Shown here piece after piece: positions 1-12,422 of a DNA stretch of 64,000 nt. The notes under the pieces are model-generated. The model worked only from the letters and a program-made list of their open reading frames with translations. It searched no databases and was not told the origin of the DNA. Source of the stretch: Chrysaora quinquecirrha (Eukaryota > Cnidaria > Scyphozoa > Semaeostomeae > Pelagiidae); assembly GCA_014526335.1 (NCBI GenBank), contig JACTAT010000002.1:3702506-3766505 (forward strand). Reading direction: 5' to 3'. Positions within the stretch are counted from its first letter, which is position 1; each line of letters opens with the position of its first letter. A program made the translations under genes and the position numbers.

Positions 1-296
1 TGGGACACACATTGACATAGTCCTTTTTTCACTCTATGCAAGACTAAATCTCAAAAAGTTAATTGTTGAGAAATTGACTTGGCGAGATCTTCCTTCCTGC
101 AAAAAAGCTATAGAACCAAGTTTTACGGCCAAGCAACGGCGTTTTTCATGTAACTGTCCGTCTGGCAAATTAAGGCCATTACACTGCCTTCCTTTGATAT
201 CACTGTGCTAATAACGAAAATAGGGCGTATAAAGTAAGGTTAGGTTTCTTACTGCCTTGATAATGTTCAAAACTAATTGAAATTGTTTTCTCAAAG

Positions 297-3200
297 GCTG
301 CTACGACATTGGGAGTTAGTTTGCAAAATGTTGAGCTAAATGAAGGCAATGTTTCTGAAGTTCTTCGATTGTTTATTCTCGCAACGAATGAACATAAACC
401 ACACGAGGTAAGACCGCCTGTTCAGCATGTTCAATCTTCTTGCGTCTCACTTTTATTACATTGTAACTGTTGATGTTAGATATTAAGAATTGTATTTTCA
501 CATCTGACCTCTTCACATCTGACCTATTTACATTGACCTCTGACCTCTGACCAATCTCATCACCTTTGACATTTTAACCTGTGATAAAGAATATTCTGAT
601 TAAAAAGAGTGTATTCAGTTCTACTTACACCATTATTGTTTTTTTCTAATTCTAGCTTGCTGATTTGCTCACTGATAAGCCGATCCATAGTCTGTCACCT
701 GTGAAAAAAGCTGCGATTCTGGCCTACCTTGTCAACGAACTTCTTTGCAGTGACAGGATATACAAGTAGGATAATTGTTGTAGACTTAGATGTGGAACGA
801 CTGGAATTAATATATTTGCACTTATTAAGGCTGTTTCTGACACAGTATAAGCCACAATAATCACCGCTTATCATGACAAGCCTTTGATATTAATCGGGGT
901 GAGGTTTCGGAAGAGCTCCGTCTCCCATCAACAAGCAACGAGAAAGTAATGAGGGTGATGATCATATGTAGTGTTTTTTGCACTTTTTCAATGCAATCAA
1001 CGCAATAAATAGGAGAAGAATCACATTTTTCATTCCCCTATTATAAACGATGGAGCTCCCCGAAACATTGCCTCGATAAATATCAAACGCTTGCCATGAT
1101 GAGCAGAGGAAAATCTAGTTGCATTGAAATCCGAATTTGAAATCCTAAGCTAAAAATCTGTGATTTTGTTACAGAACATAAGTTCATTACTACCAGAAAC
1201 GTAAAGTTTCCTCTAGTTCACTTTGTTGATTGTTGTCTGCTTACCTGACTTATCTTTTCTGTTTTCTACATCCAGCGAAATGGAAAACTGTCTCGAGCAC
1301 ATGTCGAATTTAAGAAGAGATAAATGGAATATGGAGGGAAGAATACGCAAGTATGAAAAACGTTTTAGTCAAAACCCTGCATTTTCTCCCTTTCACAATG
1401 TAATGTTCCCTATTGTATTTGCATGCAGCAAAGCCTCAACCTTTAAGGCGTCACACTGTAAGAAATTCAGACCTTTAATTTTTGAAGAACAGTTGGAAAA
1501 CAATGGGTCGATTAAAAGAGAACAATGGGCTGTGGTAGAAAATGGATTTCTTGAAAGTGGGACTTAACCATATAGCCTTAGACTTCTTGGAAGGAGTTTT
1601 CGGCTGAAAGCATAGTATAACTTGTAAGCGTAGAAACTGGGTGGCCCAAGGTGGCCCTTTTCGAAAGTCAGGAAAAAGCGTCGGTGCCCTTTTCTTGCAA
1701 CTTTGTGCTAAAAGGCAATTTTTCAGCTCCATTGAGATAGTGTGCTTCTGCAAAATTTTCGTCGCCCCGCAACCATATAACTTTTGACGTGGCAAAGTAA
1801 GATGTGCAAATGACTCCCCCTTCCACTTTTCGGGAGCTTCCCACGCACCTTTTAGAACTTGTCCCATATAGAGATGTTGTTTGTTAACAAATTATTTGAA
1901 TTTGACTTTCACTCGTAGGCTGAAGGCCGATCTAAAAACAAAGAAAACGGAGGCGGGGACTCAGAAGGAGCCTGAAGATAAGTCCACTAGTTGCAAACCA
2001 AAGCCCAAAGCTTTGGCTAAGAAATTAGCCAATCAGGATGACGAAGCCAGTAATGCATCCATGATTAAGGACGAAGATGATGATGACGACGATGACGATG
2101 ACGATGAGGATGAAGATGATAAAGATGATGATGATAAGGACAGTGATGATGAAGATGCTGATGATGACGATGCTGGCGAAGAAGATCAGGAAGAAGATGA
2201 AAGTGATGATACCGATGTGAGTAACCGTTTTTCTAAGGTTCTTTAGAAGTTTTCATCTTGCTTGTTCGCGAGGCTTTTAGAAGCAGCCATTTTCTGTTTG
2301 GATTTTCATTAATGATGTGAAGCACAAGAAAGTAAACTGTGAATTTGTTTCTCAGCGTTTGGTATAACTGCTTGCACAGCTTATCTTCTGTTTATTGAGG
2401 GATACAAACTGACAATACTCTATAAAGGACACACACTATACAACAAGAATATAGTTTATGAGAATACTGAGGCGCAAAAATGTTAAAGATTACGAATATG
2501 TAAATTAAGTATAATAATCATTTTGCGTTTTGTTTTGTTCAGGATGAAACTGAGCCGACAACTGCAGAGGAAATCGAAAAAAGAATAAACAGACTAGAAA
2601 AAGTGAGTAAAATTAAGATATTAGATACGAAGAAGTAAATTTTGTGGTTTTATTTTGATTTATTATTTCACTAGCTGCCCAATTTCTCCAAATCAAAAGG
2701 TATCACGTTTTTGATGAAAAAAATCGTACAAAGCATCCAAAGTTTAGTCTAAGTACAAATTTTGAAATTTTGAAAGGCATTTAAAATGGGGGGACGCAAG
2801 CAGTTTGGCTTTCTTGTAAGAATACACTTAGAATGAGTTTAATTTGTGTTTTAACATTGACGTTTCCTGACGTTTTTGCGTTTTTGAATTTCTTTTACTT
2901 TTCCTCCTAGAAACATTCAAAATATCGGCATAAACTCTTCACTGCTTCACATACGCTGCGAGGACTTTCCTTAGGCCAAGATAGATATAAACGACGATAC
3001 CACATCCTCCCGCACGCTGGTGGTGTTTATATTGAGGGCATGGAAAGTAGTGAAGTCCCTGATGTGTCTTCGAGAGAAAACATGGAAGAGGAGAAAGCAA
3101 AACATAGAACGAGGACGGCTAGCGGAAATTATATATCGGATGAAAATGCTACGCCTACGGAAGAAAATAAGAAACTCTCATTAGGACTTCCTTCACCTAT

Positions 3201-6200
3201 TAATGTTCCCAACAATGTTGATAAGACTGTTATCAAGTCTCCAATGATGCGAAGTCCAGTGCTCGGTCCGGGAATTACAAGCCCGAATCATCATCATGCA
3301 ATGAATAATGTCTTAGACCGAGAACATTTTATGGGTCCGAGTGAAAAATCCGGACTGTTATCACCAAGACATGCTGGTCTGTTTTCACCTACGGGATATA
3401 AAGAGAAACCCTCAATGAAATGGTTTAGTTTGTTTCCACAAAAAGCCTGTGATGAAACGTCACTGACAAGATCAAGTATAGTAATGCCTTCTGCTAATAA
3501 GGGCAGGCAGATCGTTCCTCCAAACGTAAGGCTTTTGAGCCAAGACAGACAATTTGTTAATTCGTTATCAAACCCAAACGCTGTGGATCGTTTTGGTATG
3601 CCAGGCCAAGGAGCTAGTCACCCTCATGATAACTTATCAGGCCATAATTTAATGGGTAACGCAGTGTATCAAGGTCATCATGAAACCAAGTTTCCTGGAA
3701 TGCCTCATTGCAATGATCTGCAAAGAACTGGATGGCCTTCCTCTGATGTTGATATACAGAAACTGATGGAACAGGACCCACAGAAAGCTGCTGTTCTGTT
3801 GGATATCCAAAGCTTAGAGCCTGCACCAGTTCCCGAAGGTACTGTACCTGAATAGTCTCTTATTATTGTTAGTATCCAATTCCAATATTCTGTAATCCAA
3901 TTCCTCATCTGTAAAGGTCGTAAAAGAATGATCGTCTCGGGTGATGTTAAGGGTAAAGGAACAAGAACCTGATCAAGAATACAGTCTTACCCCCTATTAT
4001 TTTGCTATTCAATGTTACAGCTTTGTTTGTTTGTAAGCTTTTAACAAAACCGAAGGCGCTGGCCATGTTTAACCATTATTTGTCAAACATTTGAAACTTG
4101 CTTGCACAATGTTTGACTGTTTGGCCTCATCATAAAAAATTGTTCGTAAGAAATGTTTTGCTGCATACAAGCACAAATGTTCCAAGTTTTTCAAAAACAT
4201 TTGTGAGTGAATTCTAATTTTTTAACCAATGCTTTTTGTGATGTGGACAAACGGTTAAACATTGCTAGTATATCTCACATGTTGGACCAGCAATGTTTGA
4301 TCCTTTGGCCCGCGCCTTATTTTACTTTTTTCAATGTTATAATTTAGTGTTTTAGCTAAACAAAATTTAAAAGGGGTTGATTCCTCTATCTATCATCTGT
4401 CTTTAACGAATAAATACAGTGAAACATCTTTGTAATGATGATTTCTGTTTTTTAGACAAACGTTATGGTTGGTGGAGAATCACTGATTCTGATATGGTTC
4501 ATAAGCTTCTCAAAACGCTGAACACTCGGTAAGTCTTTTTCAATTCTTAGCACATGCTTGAATTTTAACACTTTTCATCTGCATCTTTTTTATAAAAAGA
4601 GTAAAAAAGTAAAAAGAAATAACATATTCAGATGCACCTTTCTCTTAGTAGATGTTGCTCTACTCTAATCCAAGTTGAAAATTAATGCAATTAAGGCGGT
4701 CTGATGTGTTTCAGTGAACGTATATTTAATGATCTGCATGACCATGGGAAAAATCATGTATATGATGTACGGGAAAGCCTGCTCACAAACAAGGATACTC
4801 AATGCCCCGACTTAGTTTAAAATTACTGTAAATTCGATGAAAATGACAGTAGAAGTTCGTCGTAAGACATTTTATGTTTTTCTATGGTCGTTGCAGTTTC
4901 CTGGCGTGATGGGGTTTTGAACTTTACATTAAAACCTTGTCTTTGTAACAACGGACTTCATCGTCATCATCAAAAACTCTGTCGCAATTTAAAATTGCAT
5001 GAGCACTGTCTTAATATGTTGTCTCTATGTTTCTCTGTCATTTGTCAACTCTTTTAGTAATTCGGAAGATAAAGGATCTTGGATGTTCAGATTAACTTAA
5101 TTATATACAAGTTAAAATGTCGCTACGAGGTTTCTTTGTATTTTATAGGGGTATCCGTGAGAAGATGCTGCACAAAAGTCTTACTCGACACACAGACTAT
5201 GCTTGTAGTTCATGCAAGAAAGAAAAAGAAGCATGTAAGTCTATAATTCAGTTTGTTTGTTTGTTTGTTTGTTTGTTTGTGTGTTTGTTTGTTTGTTTAG
5301 ATTACTTTCTTTAACTAAAAGGCTGGTATACCTGAAATTGTTGAGAAAATCTGTATCTCTTTGCTTTCTAGTCCATATCGAAAACCAGGAAGAAGAAGAA
5401 GTTAGAGAACCAGAAACTTTGAAAAGTCCGAAAAAGGAAAAACAGAAAAGCTTCAAACCATTGCCACCTGGAAAAATAGAGGATAAATCCTTTCCACAAG
5501 TTGCTTTTTCAATGGATAAAGCTTTGCTGATGGAAGTTGAAGAACTCGAAGAGAAAATGTTCTCTGCTAGTTTACAGAATAAGGTAGGCCTAAACCAATA
5601 ATTTTGTAGGTTTTAACAAATAATCGTAGATAGGAGCTATGTACTGTTCTAGTAGCGAAATAATATGTCTGACATTTGCTGTCTTGCTTATTGATGCCAA
5701 AATCGCATGCATCGTGCTTGCTTTTAATAAGCACCCGAATCAGCCCTTGTGAAGTTAACTAATCAAGTCTCTAAAGCATTGGCAAAACGATTAAACATTG
5801 TTGCTCAAACATTTGAGATTTGCGTAACAAACAATGATTGACTGTTTGGAAACGTCCGAAACATTGCTAGACAAGCAAAATTCTCTCAGCAATGTTTTTT
5901 GAGAAACATAAACAATATGTCATGCTTGTATCATGCAATAAATGTTTGACAAGTAATGTTTTGTGATGTGGCCAAACGATCAAGCATTTAACTTGATTAG
6001 CAGATTGCAAATGTTTGACCAATAATGTTTGATCGTTTGGCCTGGTCCTAATTTTTGAATTCCTTTTTTATAGACCTGGAGATTGTCTCAGAAGGCGTCA
6101 TCTAATGTTACCTACATTAAGAAAGGTAATCTCTTTTTTATAGTAATCACATTGCTTTAGTTTCCAAAGAGGAAAGAAAGAATGATTTCGTATCTACTTT

Positions 6201-9200
6201 CTTTAAAGTTTTTGCGCTGCTTAGTTAAATAGAGGATGCTGACAGATTGTAAGGCACATATACATGAAAAGTCTTGCCACCAACTTGTGAAAAGTAATCT
6301 CGTTTCTAGCTAATGTGCTGGGGCAAAAAGTTTAGGAATGTTAGGTTTTTATATAAAGAGGGTTATTTGGACCTCCATTTAACTACAGTCGGTTTAGTTA
6401 GTTACTGTTCTATTATCTTTGCAATTTCTTCATTCCTGTTGTTAGAATCAAAGTTGAAATCAGAAGAAAAACCTCTTGAGTTAGCGAAAGCAAGAATCCT
6501 CTCTCTGGAGCGTGGTATTGAAAGACGCTACTTAAAACCACCATTCCGATTGGAGTAAGTGAATTTTGAATTTGCAGTCTGTTGTCATACAAATGTCTGC
6601 AATGTCTTGTTTTAAGTTTTCTTGTATAAAGAAAAGTGATAATTCATTATCCTTGTCTTTTGTTTCTAGAAAACACCCAAACCAATCGCACGTCTCGAAA
6701 AGCAATGGTGACAACTCTCAAGGTTAGATACATTTCATTCCTTTGAATAAATATAGTCACATTCTGATTCATAAATTTCCTTTCGTGGCACTGTACATGG
6801 CTTTACAAATGAACGTGGCAAGTTTATGGTTGTGACAAATTTATGGGTTATTAAGGTGCTTCTAGTCTTGTACTTCGAAGTGTTTCAAAGTCCATCCATG
6901 CATTTGTATTTAGAGACCTGTATTCCACCTGTATGTGCTTATAAACAAGGCCTTTCAAATATAATTTGTTTTATTCAATTTCATTTATTTCTTTTTTATT
7001 TTGTTTGCAGCTGAAGGACAACCTCAAAGGTGAGTACTGAAATTTAATGCAGTATAGTTTCATTCACTACTTTCGCACTTCGCTGCAGCTTGTTGCAGGT
7101 ATTCAGTGCCTCTAGCCCATCCCCTCCCTCATGTAAGAGCGAATGATCTGGACATAACATAGTCATCCAGTGCTTCCTCTTTTATCTCCACTTCGTTTAA
7201 CAGACGTTTTATTATCCAGGCAAGAATCTCGTAGAAAATTCCCTCGACTGATTGAAGTTTTATGTGTATCATTTTCTATTTCCGAATTTGATGCGACTTT
7301 GAAATGAATTTGGTACATATAGTAAGAACTGATATTCATGGACTGTTTTACTACCCAAATGCAATATTTGTCTCAATTTGTTCCTATAATTCAGGAAGCA
7401 CTGTACATGTCTAACCTTTCTCTGCTCTTTCCATATTTATTATTGATCGTTATATTCTTTTTCTTTTAAGCTCTGATAAGGATTGGCGTATCACCCCCAG
7501 TTTGCTTCTGTGGCGTGAAACAGTTGAAGGCTGCACTTCGTCTGCCCAACTCGTGATGTGCATCAGCATGTTGAAAGATTGTATTGCATGGGAGAGATCG
7601 ATCATGAAAGTCGTAAGTTTTGTCAACAGTTTGTGTTGTGCCAAGCATCGCATTAAGTAAAGCAAGAGTTACAGTAGTCTTAGAGATAATTGTTTTGCGT
7701 TTGTGACTCTTCTTATTCTACCTGTCTGCCTGATATCTTTTGCACTGAAATTATCTGCTTTTTTTTCTAGTTTTGCATTGAATGCAGAAAAGGTGACAAC
7801 GAAGAACTTCTGCTTCTATGTGACCAGTGTGATCGAGGCTGTCATACATACTGTTGCCATGTATGTTATCAAAAAGAAACACCTTAGAACTACTTACAGT
7901 TAAAATTTGGTCTTCTTTCAAACTCATTTATTTTGTATATCACCCTTGTAAGTCTCTTAAGTCTAATATTTCTTTTTTTGCAGCCGAAACTTGAGAGAAT
8001 ACCTGATGGAGACTGGTTTTGCAGAGAATGCATCATGATTGTAAGTTTCTATTTCATTTCATATCGTGTTTGTGTAATGTTCGCATTTTATTTACAAGTA
8101 GTACCTTGATAAGAAATTTGAAGCTTAAAATTGCTTGGAAAATAAGGAACTAGCTAGACTTATTACATGAGCCCTACTCTTCGTAAACAGGAACAACAGC
8201 AACAAAAACAGCCATACAGCTGGGTGATTTCTGGAAGCTAAAAATGTTTCTGTGGATATTACTGGGTCTTTGTTTCATTTGAAACATTGAGGTCTCGGAA
8301 TCACGTCTTGGTTCTCAACCACATTTTATGACTCTGCTGTTAAAAGTCTTGAACGTTAAGATAATTTTTTTAATGTTTAATTTGTTTTCAGGCATCTGGA
8401 AGTGACCAATGTTATGGCTGCCAAGGGTCAACAGGACGAAGATTGAAATGTGAATTCTGTCCAAGATATTATCATCTTCAGTGTGTTGATCCGCCTCTTC
8501 AAAAGTGAGCTATCTTCCTCAGAGTTTGAATTTCGAATTTGTATTTTTTTTTGAGAGTTCAACATTGAATAAAAGTTTTCAAAGATGCCTGGGTCGGCGT
8601 AAAATTTTTCCGGAAGATGGCGGATATCTTCGTATGAGGGAATCCTCTCTGCATACAGCGACCGAGATTGCGGTCGCTAGTAGTGCAGCAAATTGTGCTT
8701 CAAATTCACGAGTAATGAAAGATAATTCTCTAATTATACGTGACTTTGAAGCAAACATTGCTGCACTACCTCTCCTGAAGTGAACTGCAACCAAGGTCGT
8801 TGCAGGCGGAGACGTTTCCTTTACTCAAGATGTCCGCCATCCGCCATCTTCCAGAGAATTGTCGCGCCGACCTAGACCTCTTTAAAAAGGTCTATGAGTG
8901 CGACTTATGCACTGACAGGCCAAACAATCAAACATTGGTGATCAAACATCGGAATTCTTTTTTCCAAACAAAATGCTTGACCGTTTGATCATGGTTTGAT
9001 CATGTCACGCAACATTGACTGTCAAACGTTTTTTGTTTTTGTTTCGGCAAAATGTCTTTAAAGTTTTTCAAAAACATGGCTTAGCAAATTGTGCTTGTCG
9101 AACAATGTTTGAGGATGACATGGCCAATATGTCAGGTCAATTATTGCTTGTAAAGCGAATTTAAATTGTTTGACCAACATGGTCTGATCGTTTGGGCAGG

Positions 9201-12200
9201 GCCTTAGGAATTTTCCTTTTCATCTGGGTCGTTGTTTGGTCTCAACCAACATTATATTAAGCATTCATAACTAAAATACAGCTGGTTGTGAGGCATTATA
9301 TTTTCCTTTATAGAGGCATTATAAGTATTTCAATGCTTCTTTGCAGAACTCCACGTTCTCCCTGGGCTTGCCCTGTTTGTAAGAAAGAACGCCAAAAGAA
9401 TAAAAGACCGCAGAAAAGAAAAAAGAGACCAGAAGATGAATTCGAAACGTTGTCAGCGTTTGAAAAATTCGACATTCCATGTAAGTTCGTTTTAAAGAAA
9501 GGTTTTTTAACTGTCATAACTCTAGTTATAGGTTTTGTGATGATAAACTTCTCATGCTGTCGCTTAGTTTGTTTTTTTTTGTGAGAAGAGTTTGGATTGA
9601 CCAAGATTTCATTGCAATTTAGGGGGTCCCTACCGCTTCAGCAGTGTACACGTTGTGTAAAAAGTAACTTAAAACTCGCATATGTTGATGCAAAAGCTGG
9701 TGCTGAGAGGTTTTTACTTTATTTCAAAAAAGCATTTTGGCCAACACTTTTGTTTTGGCTCTTTCTGCATACGTTTTTCGACAAAGTTCTGTTCTATTAC
9801 CGCAATAAAGTTAGCTAGGGAGCTAGATTAGCTACACCGGTCACTGAATCTTACTGTTCTGACTTTTACTGAAAGTCCCTTGTTTTACTGTGGTTATTGT
9901 CTTTGGACAGCTGTGGCCAAGAATTAGCGATCGACCAGTTCTAAGGAGTATCAGAGACTTAAGTAGTGAATCTACCAAGGATCCCTAACTGCATTCTTAA
10001 CAGGATGAATGTTGTTTGGTTTTCTTAAATATAGAATTTCTGGTCAATGTTGTCTTCCTTTTCACGTACAGTTATTAACCTCAAATTGGTATTTTTGGCC
10101 CTTTCTATGAGCCAGTTAATTGGCTATCTGTCACTCAATTATCCTTTGCAATTTGTTTTGTAATTTTTTCCTTTTTCTTTAAAACAGCAAAATCAAGTCG
10201 ATCTAAAAAGGAGAAGATGAACAATCGGAAACAAGCGATGAAACACATGGCACCATGCAGACAAATGCTGGCAGAAATGGAAAGACACGAGTGCTCATGG
10301 CCATTTCTTGTGCCTGTTAATGGCAAACAAGTTAGTTCTGTTGATCCTTAAATTATGTTTCGGATTTGTGCTGTTAATCTTTGAATAATTGCTTATCAAA
10401 ATTATCCTTTGATAGTGCGTCGATTCTTAAAGCGCAGAGTTAGTCACTCGTAACTAGTTCTATGTTCCAAAAAAGCTAAATGTTCTTTAAATTCCTTTTA
10501 GTTTCCAGAGTATTATCAGATAATCAAAACCCAATGGACTTCCACACAATGAAAGTTAAACTACGTGATTTTCAGTAAGTACTGATCAATTTTTCAAATA
10601 CGTATATTTCAGCCACGTTTATATAAGTTAGTAAGTTAATTTCTATAAGATAATTTCGTGTGCAACTTTAGCTTGCATAGAAATAAGGTATTTTCATGTA
10701 TCTCGCTACTATGACTTTGTCAACTCTTTATTTATCACTCTGCTAGACTTTAGATTACAATTAGCAAAAAGCACAGACAATGCCTGACAACCACAACACC
10801 CCATGAGATGTTTCCTCGGAGAGGAAATTATCATTTAAATCTAGAAATCTGGATTTTACACCAGTTTTTGGAGTTCCAATCAAGAAATTCACGAAAATGT
10901 GGATGGTAATAGTTGTCTCTCCTTTCAGATATCAAAGCCGAGAAGAATTCGCTTCAGATGCGCGTCTTGTGTTCAGAAACTGCGATATTTTTAACGAAGA
11001 CGACTCAGAGGTACTTAGCATTGCTTTTCAGCTTTTTCTATTTAAGCTATGCGCGAATACCAGTAGACAGAACGACCTTTCCCCTTCATCAGATGTGTTC
11101 GTACTCAGCTCACCACATCGGCCCCCTCAGATTTGGAATAATAATCTTCCCCTACAATCCTCGTATCCACAACATCAAACATAATAACAAGCTCCTGTAT
11201 GAACCCTGTAAAGAGCTATACCTGGGACTTGTGCAGTGTCTAATGGAGTACAGGACTGTCTAATCTGCATTTGCATCATCGTTTGACTTTTTCGAATGTT
11301 TATTTTCGTCATATTTCGACTTTCGAATTTCTATTCGCGTCAGAGTTCGACATCCGAATTTGTATCTTCAGCAGAGTTCGTCAGAATAGAGGCTTTTGCA
11401 ATAGATGGCAGCTGTTTTTTTCAGCCCTTCGTTTTTATCAAAGGCTTGCGAAAGAAAATCTCTAACTAAGGGAATTATTCTCAGGATTCCGTCGAAAATC
11501 CTTAACAAGAATGAAGGACAGTAACATGGCTTTTATATAGCGCCGTTATAACTGGACATATTTAGCAGCGCTTTACAACTATTTACCCCCTTAGCTCAGG
11601 CCATTTTTTCTTTTTCTATTTTTTTGCTATACTCCCTGGGGAGTATGCTATATATCGACTCGCGTCTGTCATACAGTAAGCGCTAGGAGGGTTTTTAGGC
11701 CTTCATCACTAAACCAATTTACACCTTGGTGCGGTGTCACAGAAGGCAAGGTTTCTACACCTTGTTAATTTGTGCTCTCTAGCCTTGATTTGAACCACAG
11801 ACCTTGAGCCCAAATGGCGCAAGTGCTAACCACTACGCTATGCTGCTCATGGTCTGCCACCATCTGTTACTTCAATCGAGTTATCTGCCGTACTGTCTAA
11901 CTAGCAGACAAGATGTCTGTCGTCCGCCGTTTTCTTTCAAATATATAGTTTTGGTTGGGCCACCAGACGTGATTTAGTTTGTCACTATAGCATTGCGCTC
12001 GGATGCTAGTCAAATTGAAGTCGCAATCGCCTCAAGAAAGGATCTCTGAGAAATCCGTTTTTCCAGGTTGGACAGGCCGGTAAACGAATGTTGAAATTCT
12101 TTGACAAAAGATGGGTGGAAGTTATCAAGAACGAAGGTCAGATCAAGAGACAAGAATCCAAATACATGGGAATGGAAAGCGACAGCAGTGAAAACTACGG

Positions 12201-12276
12201 TAATGATGATGACGATGATGGCGATGGCGATGGAAATAATAGCAGTGAAATCGACAGCGACGATGCAGAAGGATAA
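297..12276 (+). CDS. BAZ2-like chromatin remodelling protein, 3' part (22 exons)
   Basis: Partial gene; the 5' exons lie before the window. Exons: 297-407, 656-765, 1276-1350, 1919-2216, 2543-2602, 2911-3838, 4456-4528, 5149-5234, 5372-5583, 6074-6125, 6446-6554, 6670-6722, 7011-7029, 7471-7612, 7771-7860, 7984-8040, 8392-8504, 9347-9480, 10188-10330, 10502-10574, 10929-11010, 12067-12276. All have AG/GT borders and matching phases except exon 10502-10574. The partial protein is about 1,076 residues: DDT domain (about 1-100), Asp/Glu tract (about 140-195), WHIM-type segment with LRGLSLGQDRY, KWFSLFPQKACDE and the RYGWWRITD motif, then IERRYLK, two PHD fingers (about 777-885), a bromodomain (about 925-1030) and an acidic tail. 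This order is that of BAZ2A/BAZ2B (TIP5) and fly Toutatis, the large subunit partners of ISWI ATPases in nuclear remodelling complexes. The MBD/TAM part would be upstream. BAZ1-type proteins are less likely because of the IERRYLK and PHD sequence match. Confidence 0.9.
4058..4317. mobile_element. MITE family with gtttggcc ends, copy 1
   Basis: Starts ggccatgtttaaccattatt and ends caatgtttgatcctttggcc. The interior has aacattgctagtatatctc. In BAZ2-like intron 6. Confidence 0.6.
5248..5300. repeat. (GTTT)n microsatellite
   Basis: About 50 bases of gttt units in BAZ2-like intron 8, between exons 5149-5234 and 5372-5583. It gives spurious ORFs with VCLF repeats. Confidence 0.95.
5781..6050. mobile_element. 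MITE family with gtttggcc ends, copy 2
   Basis: The left end ggcaaaacgattaaacattg pairs with the right end caataatgtttgatcgtttg followed by gcctgg, an inverted repeat of about 30-40 bases. Repeated aacattg and caatgtt motifs fill the interior. In BAZ2-like intron 9. Confidence 0.7.
7011..7029 (+). other. 19-base microexon of the BAZ2-like gene
   Basis: A tttgtttgcag acceptor is followed after 19 bases by a GTGAGT donor. The 19 bases fit the phase left by exon 6670-6722 (phase 1) and needed by exon 7471-7612 (phase 2), coding roughly AEGQPQ. Skipping it would break the frame, so it should be constitutive unless alternative neighbours are used. Confidence 0.75.
8581..8883. mobile_element. MITE with nested inner palindrome
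   Basis: Outer ends AAAGATGCCTGGGTCGGCG (8581 on) and CGCCGACCTAGACCTCTTT (to 8883) are inverted repeats; aagatggcggat near the left and atccgccatctt near the right also pair. Inside, gtagtgcagcaaattgtgct (8680 on) pairs with a right arm ending caaacattgctgcactac at 8769. In BAZ2-like intron 17. The two opposed ORFs here are palindrome artefacts. Confidence 0.8.
8907..9207. mobile_element. MITE family with gtttggcc ends, copy 3
   Basis: The left end caggccaaacaatcaaacat and the right end catggtctgatcgtttgggc pair as inverted repeats. In BAZ2-like intron 17, next to a different MITE at 8581-8883. Confidence 0.7.
10188..11010 (+). other. Bromodomain exons with a one-base frameshift
   Basis: Three exons (10188-10330, 10502-10574, 10929-11010) encode a bromodomain: WPFLVPVNG, FPEYYQIIK, then FASDARLVFRNCDIFNEDDSE. 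The acetyl-lysine-binding Asn is expected to be the one in FRNC. The middle exon reads through the ZA loop to a stop in its own frame. One base is missing near 10525-10531, where the family has a Lys-Asn-Pro-Met-Asp motif and the sequence shows only four A before CCCAATGG. The rest of the exon and the next exon return to the bromodomain frame. The summed coding length of the 22 exons is 3,230 bases, one short of a multiple of three. Confidence 0.88.
11530..11850 (-). mobile_element. tRNA-derived SINE (copy 1)
   Basis: On the minus strand the element starts with a tRNA-like head. Box A is TAGCGTAGTGGTTAGC (complement of 11825-11840) and box B is GGTTCAAATCA (complement of 11786-11796). The body runs to a tail with the aagcgctg and gcgctatataaaag motifs near 11530-11580, a tail style seen in marine invertebrate SINEs. 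A second copy lies at about 15153-15473 because of the duplication. Confidence 0.7.
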
Positions 12277-12422
12277 AGGTTAGCTTTCAGTTGTTGTAAA
12301 ATGCCTGCAGCCTGTTCAAGACACTGAAGCAGAATATTTTTATTTGTTTTGTTAAGTAAAGTCTGCAGGAATGTCAGTTGTATTTAGAGTCAGTCGGCCT
12401 CGTCCAAACCCTCGTGAAAGTA

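Larger units (their letters stand above)
7771..9480 (+). other. Tandem PHD fingers of the BAZ2-like protein
   Basis: The first finger is split over 7771-7860 and 7984-8040: CIEC, then CDQCDRGCHTYCC, then GDWFCRECI, the usual Cys4-His-Cys3 pattern of the BAZ2 PHD. A second finger follows at once in 8392-8504 and 9347-9480: CYGC, CEFC, YYHLQC, and WACPVC, again with all eight ligands. A basic stretch rich in Lys/Arg (9380-9430) comes next. The BAZ2 PHD reads the histone H3 N-terminus in vertebrates; what the second finger reads cannot be told from sequence. Confidence 0.85.

Noticed and set aside
12101..12283. Met-rich ORF overlapping the last BAZ2 exon
   Set aside because: Off-frame shadow of the acidic tail repeats; the same in the duplicated copy.
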